From assembly GCF_001942255.1 (NCBI RefSeq), contig NZ_MKKC01000131.1:106100-170099 (forward strand): a stretch of 64,000 nucleotides of DNA. The letters run 5' to 3'. The notes under the pieces are model-generated. The model searched no databases. It was given only the letters and a program-made list of their open reading frames with translations, and was not told the DNA's origin. Below, piece after piece: positions 32,646 through 41,163 of the stretch. The DNA comes from Nocardiopsis sp. CNR-923 (GTDB lineage Bacteria; Actinomycetota; Actinomycetes; Streptosporangiales; Streptosporangiaceae). The translations under genes and the position numbers were made by a program. Each line of letters starts with the position of its first letter. The stretch's first letter is position 1.

Positions 32646-33101
32646 GGTGTGTCTCGCATTCCTCTTGCTCGTGGACCTGGTGGGGCGGAAGGCCTGGGGC
32701 ACGGGCCTCCCGTGGAGCGGGGAGCAGTGGGCGGGGCGGGGTCGCGAAGGCGTCACGCCACCGGGAGCGGGGACCGGCGACCCGGATGCTCAGCCCGAAG
32801 CGCGGCGCCAAGGCTCCACAGCCGGGACGCGCGGGCATGGGCTCGCGGGCTTGGGGCGACGGTGGACACACGGACGCCGGCGTCGCCGCTCGCCCGGATC
32901 CGGGGTACCGGCCCGCCCTGGGCGTCCGGCCGCGCCGTGATCGGAGTCACCGTTCCTCACTCCTACATCGAATCCTTATAACCATCTAGCTACAGAGAAG
33001 CATAAGGTATCTTATTATCATCGTCAATCTTATAGATGCCCCGGGCGGGCGACCCGCGTCCCCCGGGGCCCCAGGATCCGAATCGATCGGAGCTCATTGA
33101 G
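32646..33101. other. 456-bp divergent intergenic region with AT-rich patch and inverted repeat
   Basis: No gene seen. After GC-rich sequence, 32961-33040 turns AT-rich. ATAAG-GTAT-CTTAT (33002-33015) is a short perfect inverted repeat; CCTTAT at about 32975 and ATAAGG at 33002-33007 form a wider one. These are candidate binding sites for a TetR-type butyrolactone receptor encoded elsewhere, and the patch probably holds promoters for both the AfsA-type gene and the monooxygenase. Confidence 0.4.
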
Positions 33102-34735
33102 ATGCCACTGACCAGTGAGGACACCACCCCCGACCACACACCTCGAACCCCGGTGGAACCCGCGGACGTCCTGATCGTCGGCGCCGGGCCCGTGGGACTG
33201 ACCGCCGCATGTGAACTCATCCGGCGGGGGGTCAGCGTCCGGCTCGTCGACCGGGCGGAGCACGCCTCCCCCTTCCCCAAGGCCCTGCTGCTGTGGCCGC
33301 GCACGCTCGACATGCTGGACGACCTCGGATCCCTCGGCGCCGCCAGGGAGGCCGGCATCGACATCGCCAGGTTCCGCTACTTCTCCGCGCGGGAGCCGTT
33401 GGCCACGTTCACCTTCCCCGACCACCTCACCCCGCTGTGCCTGCCCCAGTGCGAGACCGAGCGCGTGCTCACCGACCGGCTGCACGAACTGGGCGGGCGC
33501 ATCGAGCGCGGCGTGCGACTCCTGGCCTTCGACGGGCTCGACTTCTCGGGCGACATCACCAACACCGACGGGGTCACCGCCGTTCTGGAGCACCGGGACG
33601 GCACGGTGGAGCGCTACCGCACGCCCTTCGTCATCGGCGCGGACGGGGCCGGCAGCGCGGTCCGGGCCCAGATCGGCACCGGGTTCGTCGGGAGCACCTA
33701 CGAGTCGGCGTTCGCCCTGGTCGACTGCCGGATCGAGGGCGACCTGCCCACCGACGAGGCGCTCTACTACCAGTCACCCCAGGGGGCGCTCGTCATCGTC
33801 GCCCTCCCCGACGGGGTGTTCCGTTTCTTCAGCAGCCTGCCGCCGGGTGAGAAGGCGAGCGTGGAACTGCTCCAGCGGATCGCCGACGAACAGGGACCCG
33901 GCGCGTCCGCCTGGTCGACCCCGTGTGGGAGTCGGTCTTCCGCGTCCACCGCAGGCACGCCGACGACTTCCAGCGCGGCCGCGTCTTCCTCGCCGGGGAC
34001 GCCGCCCACGTGCACAGCCCGGCGGGCGGACAGGGGCTCAACACCGGGATGCAGGACGCGCAGAACCTCGCCTGGAAGCTGGCCGCCGTGCTCGACGGGC
34101 GCGCCGAGCCGTCGCTGCTGTACACCTACCAGCACGAGCGCCGGGACGTGGCGCGCCAGGTCGTGCGCGACACCGACGTCCAGACCCGGGGGTGGATGCT
34201 CAAGCACCCGCTCCAGACGGCCGCCAGGGACGCCGCCTTCCGCGCCCTGGAACCCGTGGTGGACCGCCATTACCTGCCGGTGATGGCCGGGTACCGGTTC
34301 CGCTACGCCCCGACCCGCAGCACACAGGAACCAGCCTGGCCCTCCTCCTGCCACCTCACCCAGAGGCGGCCCGGCGCGGTCCGCGTCGGGCACGCCCTGC
34401 CGCGCGCACTGGCCGTCCGGATCGGCGTCGGCGGCGCCGAGGCGGCGGGCGCGCCCGCTGTCCCTCCCGGATGGACGGTCGCCGTCGTGCCCGGCGCCCC
34501 CGCGGTGGAGGACGACCTGACCAGGGCCGTCGCCGACCGGCCCGACGTCACCGTGCGGACGCTGGCGGCGGGCGAGGCCGAGGCGCACCGGCTGTGTCCG
34601 GCGTCCGGCTACCACCTGATCCGCCCCGACGGCTACGTGGCCGCGCACGGACACGGGGCCGACCGCGCACGGCTGCGCGCCGAGCTCACCGCCCACCTGG
34701 GCGCACCGGCGAAGGCCCCCGCGGTCACGGGCTGA
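33102..34735 (+). CDS. FAD-dependent aromatic/polyketide monooxygenase (frameshifted in this sequence)
   Basis: About 545 residues of the PHBH-like flavin monooxygenase class: DVLIVGAGPVGLTAACELIR (FAD), DGAGSAVRAQIGTGFVG (DG motif), and RVFLAGDAAHVHSPAGGQG (GD motif) plus NTGMQDAQNLAWKLAAVL. The C-terminal part is a thioredoxin-like domain as in PgaE and related polyketide hydroxylases, ending at PASGYHLIRPDGYVAAHG. The frame breaks near 33912; one extra G gives GPGAVRLVDPVWESVFR. Start ATG 33102 after GGAGCTCATTGAG. Divergent from the AfsA-type gene, it may hydroxylate or Baeyer-Villiger-oxidise the cluster product. Confidence 0.82.
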
Positions 34736-34763
34736 GCCGGGCACACCCGCCCTGGCACTGGAG

Positions 34764-34801
34764 CCCGGTCGCGCCCTCCCCGGCCCATGGGCGCGACCGG
34801 G
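34764..34801 (+). terminator. Terminator after the monooxygenase gene
   Basis: Perfect 12-bp arms CCCGGTCGCGCC (34764-34775) and GGCGCGACCGGG (34790-34801), loop 14 nt, 29 bp beyond the monooxygenase stop. It also faces the end of the MazF-like gene on the minus strand, 109 bp away. Confidence 0.7.
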
Positions 34802-34909
34802 CGTTCCGGCCAGGAGCCCTCAGCCGAGGAGACGGTCCGGCCGCCATGGACGCGGGCCGGGGCCCGGCGCGAACGCGGCGCGTCCACGTGTTCGGCCCGT
34901 CGGTCGGAT

Positions 34910-35356
34910 TCAGCTCCATCCGTAGCGGCTCCGCAGCACCTCCGCGATCAGCCGGAAACGCTTCTCGTCCAGGACGGCGGCCTCCCGGCGGATGTCGCCC
35001 TCGTCGGACTCGAAGAGGCGGTCCACCCGGATGTGGGAGTCCCGGCCCTCGCGGTCCCAGGGGCCCGTGCCGATGGGCAGCCAGTCCTGGGCCTCCCAGG
35101 CGTCGGGGCTCCGGGAGGAGAGCATGAGCCCGTGCAGGCGCCCGTCCTTGCGCCCGACGACGAGCATGGGCCGGTCCTTGCCCTGCTCGGGGTCCTCCTC
35201 GAAGGGGACCCACGTCCACACGATCTCTCCCGCGTCGGCGAGGCCGTCGCGTTCGGGCGCGTAGGCGATCCTGGTGGCGTTGCGTTCGGTGGGGATCTCG
35301 CGGACGCGGCCCCGCTGGGGGTGCGGGGCGCGCCCGCGCGTGCTGTGGTCGCTCAC
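34910..35356 (-). CDS. PemK/MazF-like protein, no antitoxin seen
   Basis: 148 residues. GEIVWTWVPFEEDPEQGKDR is the MazF N-terminal strand pair (GxxxWxxxP), then PMLVVGRKDGRLHGLMLSS, GPWDREGRDSHIRVDRLFES and a C-terminal helix. MazF toxins are mRNA endonucleases, but this actinobacterial type with an EEDP insertion usually stands alone and its nuclease activity is not shown. No small partner frame is visible on either side. Start chosen at GTG 35356 with AGGA 8 nt upstream; ATG 35365 is also open. Confidence 0.65.
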   Translation of the reverse strand: MSDHSTRGRAPHPQRGRVREIPTERNATRIAYAPERDGLADAGEIVWTWVPFEEDPEQGKDRPMLVVGRKDGRLHGLMLSSRSPDAWEAQDWLPIGTGPWDREGRDSHIRVDRLFESDEGDIRREAAVLDEKRFRLIAEVLRSRYGWS

Positions 35357-35401
35357 GCACCGCATCCTAGGGCGTTCGCCGCGGGCCCACGCCCTGGGAC
35401 G

Positions 35402-36292
35402 TCAACGCGGTCCCCGCAGGGCGACGGTGATCCGGCGGCGTGCCCGGCGCCCCTCGGGGGTGGGTGTCAGGGGGTGGACGTGGATCGCCCCGACCGCCTC
35501 GTCGAGCCGCACCCGCGTCCCCGCCGCCAGCAGCGCTCCGTGCAGCCGCAGGACGTCGCCGTGGAACAGGTCGCGGGTGCCGATGTACAGGTCGGTCGGC
35601 GGCAACCCGGCCATCGGACCGTTGACCGGGCTGATGCGGGGGTGGGCCAGGTCGTCCCCGCCCGCCCAGGCCCGCGCCGACTCCAGGAGGGCGACGCGGC
35701 TGAGCATGGGGTCGACCGCCGCCACCGCCGGGATGGACGGGTGGGTCAGGGTGGCGTCGACCCACGGGGAGACGAGCACCATCCGCGCGGGGAGGGGCAG
35801 TCCGCTCTCGGGGAGCGACTGCGCGAGGGCGAGCGCCAACCCAGCCCCGGCCGAGTCGCCCGCGAACCCGACCCGATCCGGCGGCAGGTCGTCGAGGAGC
35901 CCGCGGTGCACCTCGGTCAGGAACGGGAACGCCTCCCGGTGCGTGTGCTGGGGCGCCAGCCCGTAGACGGGGACATCCACCCGGCAGCCCGCGTCGGCGA
36001 GCCGCGAGACCAGCGCCCAGTGCGCGAGGCCGATCTCACTGACGTAGGAACCGCCGTGCAGGTACACCACGGCCCGCTCGGGGGCGGCGACCCTCACGGG
36101 GCGGACGGTGTACACGCGGAACCCGCCGACCTCCCGCCGGGTGACCCGGTGCCGGCGGCCGACCCACCCGGGCGGGGCCGGGTCGGTCTTGGCCCGCGCG
36201 ATCCGCCTCCGGGCGCCCGCGACGGTCTCGGCCGGACGCCTGCGCGTGGACCGGAGGACGCCCGCGAGAGCGCGGACAGCCAAACTCGCCAT
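35402..36292 (-). CDS. Alpha/beta hydrolase (hormone-sensitive-lipase-like esterase)
   Basis: 296 residues. VVYLHGGSYVSEI is the oxyanion HGG motif (HSL family HGGG-like), VGFAGDSAGAGLALALAQSL holds the nucleophile serine in GDSAG, IGTRDLF the acid and VGAIHVHPL the histidine. The start ATG 36292 gives MASLAVRALAGVLRSTRRRP; upstream codons to 36631 are low complexity. Substrate is not readable. It lies 37-46 bp upstream of the MazF-like gene on the same strand. The gap 36293-36537 before it has no gene. Confidence 0.85.
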   Translation of the reverse strand: MASLAVRALAGVLRSTRRRPAETVAGARRRIARAKTDPAPPGWVGRRHRVTRREVGGFRVYTVRPVRVAAPERAVVYLHGGSYVSEIGLAHWALVSRLADAGCRVDVPVYGLAPQHTHREAFPFLTEVHRGLLDDLPPDRVGFAGDSAGAGLALALAQSLPESGLPLPARMVLVSPWVDATLTHPSIPAVAAVDPMLSRVALLESARAWAGGDDLAHPRISPVNGPMAGLPPTDLYIGTRDLFHGDVLRLHGALLAAGTRVRLDEAVGAIHVHPLTPTPEGRRARRRITVALRGPR

Positions 36293-36537
36293 GCCGTCTC
36301 CCTTCCTTGGGGACGGGATGTCCCGGAGGGACCCTCTCACAGGTCGCGGACCAGCCGGCGACCGGTCCTGCTCCGCGGGCTCCGTTCGAGGGGCGGCATC
36401 GTGCCAGGAGAGGCGAGGGCCGTGTCCGGTGCCGCGTGGGCGACGATTCGAGGACGGTGTTCGTGCTCGCGGCGCACCATCGCCGCGACGCCTGCCGTGG
36501 GAGTGACGACGTCGGTTCCCGCGCCGCGCAGCCCGGG

Positions 36538-37392
36538 TCAGCAGGTCTCGAAGAGGTACCCGGGTTCGTCGGGGACGACGAGGTCGCGGTCGCGCAGGAT
36601 CGTGCCGGCCGGGGTGCCCGGGTCGGCGCACACCTCCTCGAAGGGGATGTCCAGCGTGTCGAGGTACTCGACGGCGAGCACGGCGTCACCGTACACGTCC
36701 GTGTATGCGGCGCATTCGTCGTAGGCCGCGCACTCCTCGGCGACGGCCAGGTCGAACCCGACCTCCTCCCTCGCCCGATCGGCCAGTTCGGCGGAGTTCT
36801 TCTGCGCGACGGCCAGGCCCAGGGCATGCGCCCCCTCCGTGAGTTCGGCGGCGAACGCGAGGGCGTCGTCGGCCGTGAACGCTTCGTCGGAGCGGGTGTA
36901 GGAGTCCAGGTTGTCGAACTCCACGGCGTCGAAGCCCCGCTCCGCGCATTCCTCGACGGTCACGCCGACGATCTCGGCGATCTCCGTCCGCTGCTCCTCG
37001 GTGGACACGTCCAGCAGGAACTCGTCCGGCCAGTTCGGGTCGGCGACAAACTCCCCGTCCTCGTCGCGCAGCAGCAGGTCCGAGTGGTCGGACACCCACG
37101 CGTCCCGTTCCTGCGGCTGGGTCTGGAACCCGTTGACGTAGCAGACCGAGTACAGTCCGGCGGCGGGCTCGTCGGTGGCGTCGCGCACCACCGCCACCAC
37201 TTCGGAGGCCGGTTCGTAGGCGCCGCCGAGCTGGTAGTCGAACACGCCCGCGGGCGGAAGATCCACCCCGTCCGCCCCCGCGGACGAGAGCTCCGCCCCG
37301 TCGGTTCCGCCCGCCGCGCACCCGGCGGCCAGGACCACGAGGACGACCGCAGCGGCGGCGCGCCCCGGGGCGGCTCCGCCACGGTGTGTCAC
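36538..37392 (-). CDS. Endo-alpha-1,4-polygalactosaminidase-like (GH114) lipoprotein
   Basis: 284 residues. GTG 37392 starts a lipoprotein signal: hydrophobic AAAAVVLVVLAAGC, with the lipobox cysteine at residue 25. The mature part matches the TM1410/GH114 barrel: VFDYQLGGAYEP, LYSVCYVNGFQTQP, DRDAWVSDH-like start, DVSTEEQRTEIAEIVGV, FDAVEFDNLDSYTRSDE (acidic active-site region), ALGLAVAQKNSAEL. GH114 cuts galactosamine polymers. The start overlaps the proB stop by 4 nt (GTGA), so it is translationally coupled to a proline-synthesis gene, which is odd. Confidence 0.8.
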   Translation of the reverse strand: MTHRGGAAPGRAAAAVVLVVLAAGCAAGGTDGAELSSAGADGVDLPPAGVFDYQLGGAYEPASEVVAVVRDATDEPAAGLYSVCYVNGFQTQPQERDAWVSDHSDLLLRDEDGEFVADPNWPDEFLLDVSTEEQRTEIAEIVGVTVEECAERGFDAVEFDNLDSYTRSDEAFTADDALAFAAELTEGAHALGLAVAQKNSAELADRAREEVGFDLAVAEECAAYDECAAYTDVYGDAVLAVEYLDTLDIPFEEVCADPGTPAGTILRDRDLVVPDEPGYLFETC

Positions 37393-38546
37393 AGGACCAC
37401 CAGGTCGTCGCGGTGCACGAGTTCGCGCTCGTAGGAGGGACCCATCTCGCGAGCCAACCACCGTGTCGACCTGCCCATCATGTCGGGAACCTCGGACGCG
37501 TCGTAGTTGACCAGTCCGCGCGCGACCACGGTACCGCGCTCGTCGCGCAGGTCGACCGGGTCGCCCGCGCTGAAGTCCCCCATGACGCGGACCACCCCGG
37601 CGGGCAGCAGCGAGGCCTTCTCGCTCACGACCGCCACGACCGCCCCGGGGTCCAGGACCAGGCTGCCCCGACCGGCGGTGGCGTGGGCCAGCCACAGCTG
37701 CCGAGTCGAGGGGCGGCGGCCCCGCGTCGGCGCGAAGAGCGTGCCCACCCGCTCCCCCGCCAGGGCGGCACGCGCGTTGGCGGCGGAAGTCAGCACCGTC
37801 TGCACACCGGCCTCGGTGGCGATGCGGGCCGACTCGACCTTGGTCACCATGCCGCCGGTGCCCACACCCCGGTTGCCGCTGCCGCCGATGTCGATGCCGT
37901 CCAGGTCCTCGGGGCCGCGCACGAGGTCCACGACGCAGGTGGACGGGTCGGAGGGGTTGCCGTCGTAGAGGGCGTCCACGTCGGAGAGCAGGACGAGCGC
38001 GTCCGCGCGCATGAGGTGGGCGACCAGGGCGGCCAGGCGGTCGTTGTCGCCGAACCGGATCTCGTGGGTGGCCACGGTGTCGTTCTCGTTGACGATCGGC
38101 ACCGCGCCGATGTCCAGCAACCTGCGCAGTGTGCGTTGTGCGTTGCGGTGCTGCACCCGACGCATCATGTCCTCCACCGTGAGCAGGACCTGGGCGGCGT
38201 TGAGGCCGTGCCCGGCCAGCTCGGCGGTGTAGGACGCCAGCAGCAGGCCCTGCCCGACACTGGCGGCGGCCTGCTGGGAGGCCAGGTCGCGCGGGCGTCG
38301 GGTCAGTCCGAGGGGGGTCATCCCGGCGGCGACGGCGCCGGAGGAGACCAGGATCACCTCCTGCCCGAGCGAGCGTCGGGCCGCCAGGACCTCGACGAGG
38401 CCGCGGATACGGCCGGAGTCGATCAGTCCGTCCGGGGTCGTCAGCGACGACGACCCCACCTTGACCACGACCCGCCGCGCGGTCGCCACCGCCGCGCGGC
38501 CGGCGACCTCCAGCTCGTCGATGTGTTCGGTTCCCAAGGTTTCCAC
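37389..38546 (-). CDS. proB: Glutamate 5-kinase ProB
   Basis: 385 residues. Phosphorylates glutamate, the regulated first step to proline. N-terminal kinase domain: RRVVVKVGSSSLTTPDGLID, VILVSSGAVAAGMTPLGLT, NENDTVATHEIRFGDNDRL, GTGGMVTKVESARIATEAGV. C-terminal PUA domain about 285-385 (GSLVLDPGAVVAVVSEKASL, VMGDFSAGDPVDLRDERGTV). Feedback by proline is known for the family. Follows obgE by 97 bp. The next gene downstream is the GH114 lipoprotein rather than proA. Confidence 0.95.
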   Translation of the reverse strand: METLGTEHIDELEVAGRAAVATARRVVVKVGSSSLTTPDGLIDSGRIRGLVEVLAARRSLGQEVILVSSGAVAAGMTPLGLTRRPRDLASQQAAASVGQGLLLASYTAELAGHGLNAAQVLLTVEDMMRRVQHRNAQRTLRRLLDIGAVPIVNENDTVATHEIRFGDNDRLAALVAHLMRADALVLLSDVDALYDGNPSDPSTCVVDLVRGPEDLDGIDIGGSGNRGVGTGGMVTKVESARIATEAGVQTVLTSAANARAALAGERVGTLFAPTRGRRPSTRQLWLAHATAGRGSLVLDPGAVVAVVSEKASLLPAGVVRVMGDFSAGDPVDLRDERGTVVARGLVNYDASEVPDMMGRSTRWLAREMGPSYERELVHRDDLVVL

Positions 38547-38642
38547 CGGGGGCTCTCCATCCGTGGCACGGCTCCAGGTTCGGTCGCCGTGCGCGTACCT
38601 GAGTGTGGGTCCGGCTGGTGCGTAACGGTGTCCCCGCGCGGG

Positions 38643-40007
38643 TCAGCCCAGCCGGGCGTCGGTGCCGCGCGGGCCGGACGGGACGACCTCCGCGTCGGTC
38701 GACGGGTCCCAGTCGAAGACCACGGAGTCCTCCTCCGTGCCGATGTGCACCTCGGCGCCCTCGGTGGCGCCGGCCCTGGCCAGCTCCTCCTCGATGCCGA
38801 GGCGGTTGAGCCGCTCGGCGAGGTAGCCGACGGCCTCGTCGTTGGAGAAGTCGGTCTGGCGCACCCAGCGCGCGGGCTTGTCGCCGCGCACCCGGAAGGC
38901 GTTGCCGCCCAGCGGCACGACCTCGAACGGCGTCTCGCCGATCATCTTCGGCCGGATCACGACCCGGGTGGGCTCCACGGGCGGGGCGGCGGCGCGCGCG
39001 GCGGCCACCTGCTCGCCCAGGGCGAAGGACAGTCCCCGCAGGCCCTCACGGGAGGCGGCGGAGACCTCCAGGACGCGGTACCCGCGCTCGACCAGCATCG
39101 GGGTGACCAGGTCGGCGAGTTCGCGGGCCTCGGGCACGTCCACCTTGTTGAGGGCGACGATGCGCGGCCGGTCGGACAGGTCGACACCGGCGCGCTCACC
39201 GTAGGCGGACAGCTCCGCCTCCAGCGCCTCCAGGTCGCTGACGGGGTCGCGGCCGGGCTCGTAGGTGGCGCAGTCGAGCACGTGCAGGAGTGTGGAGCAG
39301 CGCTCGATGTGGCGCAGGAACTCCAGGCCCAGGCCCTTGCCGTCGCTCGCGCCGGGGATGAGGCCGGGCACGTCGGCGATCACGTACTGGACGGCGCCCG
39401 CCTCGACCACCCCGAGGTTGGGGATCAGGGTGGTGAACGGGTAGTCGGCGATCTTGGGCCGGGCCGCGGACAGCGCGGCGATCAGCGACGACTTGCCCGC
39501 GCTGGGGAAGCCCACCAGGCCGACGTCGGCGATGGTCTTCATCTCCAGGCGCACGTCGAAGGCCTCGCCGTCCTCTCCCTTGAGGGCGAAGCCGGGAGCC
39601 TTGCGTCTCTTGTTCGCCAGGGCCGCGTTGCCGAGTCCCCCGCTGCCGCCCCTGGCCAGGACCAGGCGTGTCCCGTGGCCGACCAGGTCGGCGACGACCT
39701 CGCCGTCCGTCCGGGTGACCACGGTTCCGTCGGGGACGGCGAGCACGAGGTCCCCGCCGTTGGCTCCGGCGCGGTGGCCGCCCTGCCCGGGGGTGCCGTT
39801 CTGGGCGGTGCGGTGGGGGCGGCGCTGGTAGTCCAGCAGGGTGGCGGTCTGGGCGTCGACCTCCAGGACGACGTCGCCACCGCGGCCGCCGTTGCCGCCG
39901 TCCGGTCCGCCCAGCGGCTTGAACTTCTCACGGTGCACGGAGGCACAGCCATGCCCGCCGTTTCCGGCCTTGACGTGCAAGACCGCCTCGTCGACGAAGT
40001 CAGGCAT
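38643..40007 (-). CDS. obgE: GTPase Obg/CgtA
   Basis: 454 residues in the usual three parts. The glycine-rich Obg domain: VDEAVLHVKAGNGGHGCAS, FKPLGGPDGGNGGRGGDVVL. The GTPase domain: VGLVGFPSAGKSSLIAALSA (G1), DVPGLIPGASDGKGLGLEFL (G3), VALNKVDVPEA (G4). A C-terminal OCT domain from about 345 (RVVIRPKMIGETPFEVVPLG). It binds the 50S subunit and is tied to ribosome assembly, stress and, in streptomycetes, onset of aerial growth. ATG 40007. Follows rpmA by 131 bp. Confidence 0.96.
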   Translation of the reverse strand: MPDFVDEAVLHVKAGNGGHGCASVHREKFKPLGGPDGGNGGRGGDVVLEVDAQTATLLDYQRRPHRTAQNGTPGQGGHRAGANGGDLVLAVPDGTVVTRTDGEVVADLVGHGTRLVLARGGSGGLGNAALANKRRKAPGFALKGEDGEAFDVRLEMKTIADVGLVGFPSAGKSSLIAALSAARPKIADYPFTTLIPNLGVVEAGAVQYVIADVPGLIPGASDGKGLGLEFLRHIERCSTLLHVLDCATYEPGRDPVSDLEALEAELSAYGERAGVDLSDRPRIVALNKVDVPEARELADLVTPMLVERGYRVLEVSAASREGLRGLSFALGEQVAAARAAAPPVEPTRVVIRPKMIGETPFEVVPLGGNAFRVRGDKPARWVRQTDFSNDEAVGYLAERLNRLGIEEELARAGATEGAEVHIGTEEDSVVFDWDPSTDAEVVPSGPRGTDARLG

Positions 40008-40137
40008 AGCTCTCCCCGTTACTCGTGCGGGCCCACCCCAGGAGGGTCACCGCGAACCACACGCGTCAACCAGTGACAACGCGAGGGGCGGGCCAGTGTT
40101 CCCTGGCCCGCCCCGAAACCCACGACGTCCGCGCGAC

Positions 40138-40398
40138 CTACTCGGCGGCGGCGGGGACGATGTTCACGGCCTTGCGGCCGCGGTAGTTGCCGAACTTGAC
40201 CTCGCCGGCGACCAGGGCGAACAGGGTGTCGTCGCCACCGCGGCCGACGTTCGCGCCCGGGTGGAACTTGGTGCCGCGCTGACGGATCAGGATCTCGCCG
40301 GCCGAAACGGTCTGACCGCCGAAGCGCTTGACGCCAAGCCGCTTGGCATTGGAGTCGCGACCGTTACGGCTGGACGAAGCGCCCTTCTTGTGTGCCAT
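40138..40398 (-). CDS. rpmA: Ribosomal protein bL27
   Basis: 86 residues, full length: MAHKKGASSSRNGRDSNAKR, then LGVKRFGGQTVSAGEILIRQ, RGTKFHPGANVGRGGDDTLF. Component of the 50S subunit near the peptidyl-transferase centre. The N-terminus begins AHKKG with no cleaved extension, so no Prp protease is needed. Lies 13 bp after rplU. Confidence 0.98.
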   Translation of the reverse strand: MAHKKGASSSRNGRDSNAKRLGVKRFGGQTVSAGEILIRQRGTKFHPGANVGRGGDDTLFALVAGEVKFGNYRGRKAVNIVPAAAE

Positions 40399-40411
40399 CT
40401 CTCCAGGCCTC

Positions 40412-40723
40412 CTACTTCGCCGCGATGCCGGTGACGCGCACCTGGGTGTGCTTCTGGCGGTGACCCATGCGCTTCTTGTAACCGGTCTTGTTCTTGTACT
40501 TCAGGATGTTGATCTTGGGACCAGCGGTCTCACCGAGAACCTCGGCGGTGACCGTGTAACCGCTCAGCTTGTCGGCCTCGCTGATGACGTCGTCACCGTC
40601 GACGACAAGGATGGGCTGCCAGGTCAGGGTAGCGCCGGCCTCCTTGGAGACCCTGTCGATGTTCAGGACGTCATCGACGGACACCTTCTCCTGTCGGCCG
40701 CCCGCTCGCACGATCGCGTACAC
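40412..40723 (-). CDS. rplU: Ribosomal protein bL21
   Basis: 103 residues from GTG 40723: VYAIVRAGGRQEKVSVDDVL, GYTVTAEVLGETAGPKINIL, KYKNKTGYKKRMGHRQKHTQ. 50S subunit protein binding 23S rRNA. AGGAAGAGAG sits about 9 nt before the GTG, which decides the start; an in-frame upstream ATG at 40762 has no ribosome site. Heads the rplU-rpmA-obgE-proB transcript. Confidence 0.97.
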   Translation of the reverse strand: MYAIVRAGGRQEKVSVDDVLNIDRVSKEAGATLTWQPILVVDGDDVISEADKLSGYTVTAEVLGETAGPKINILKYKNKTGYKKRMGHRQKHTQVRVTGIAAK

Positions 40724-41103
40724 CGGGTAACTCTCTTCCTGCTCGCTCAACGAATAATGCACTCACTGGGACCATTCCCGGGGGAAGTCCAGGCCCGCTC
40801 GCGCGGGGCCCCCGGGTCAGCCCTGCCTGTGCAGGCCTGGCTGTGAAGGGGCCGCTCCCACCGTGGTGGGAAGAAGCCTCGTTCCACGATCCACTGATCG
40901 CCTGTAGCGGGGCGCGGGGATCTGAGGGAAACAAACCCTGCGTGGAGAGCACTTCGGTGTCGGGGCGCGGGCTCACGCGGAGCGCGCCGACGCACCGCCC
41001 ATCAGGTTACCACCGACCCGCCGCGCGGCTGTACGCCCGCTCGCTTTGGTCCTGCGCTTCGCTCCGGACCGCGTTCGGGCGCCGAACGACACCTCGGAGG
41101 GCG
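40724..41103 (-). other. rplU leader and rne-rplU intergenic region, 380 bp
   Basis: No gene seen. On the minus strand the leader contains GCCTGCACAGGC (a small stem-loop near 40830) and TCCCACC/GGTGGGA close to 40858. This might be a regulatory leader of the ribosomal operon, as bL21 leaders are known in other phyla, but I cannot match a defined class. Confidence 0.35.
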
Positions 41104-41160
41104 ACCCACGGCACGCGTCCGTCCCCCTGGGAGAGGCCCACGGGGACGGACGCCGTGGGT
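41104..41160 (-). terminator. Strong terminator after the RNase E/G gene
   Basis: Nested stem: outer ACCCACGGC (41104-41112) with GCCGTGGGT (41152-41160), inner CGTCCGTCCCC (41116-41126) with GGGGACGGACG (41142-41152). It starts 3 bp after the rne stop and separates rne from rplU transcription. Confidence 0.75.
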
Positions 41161-41163
41161 GGG

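Noticed and set aside
37386..40076. 896-codon plus-strand reading frame
   Set aside because: Lies opposite obgE and proB, both unmistakable; composition is valine/glycine/histidine-rich shadow.
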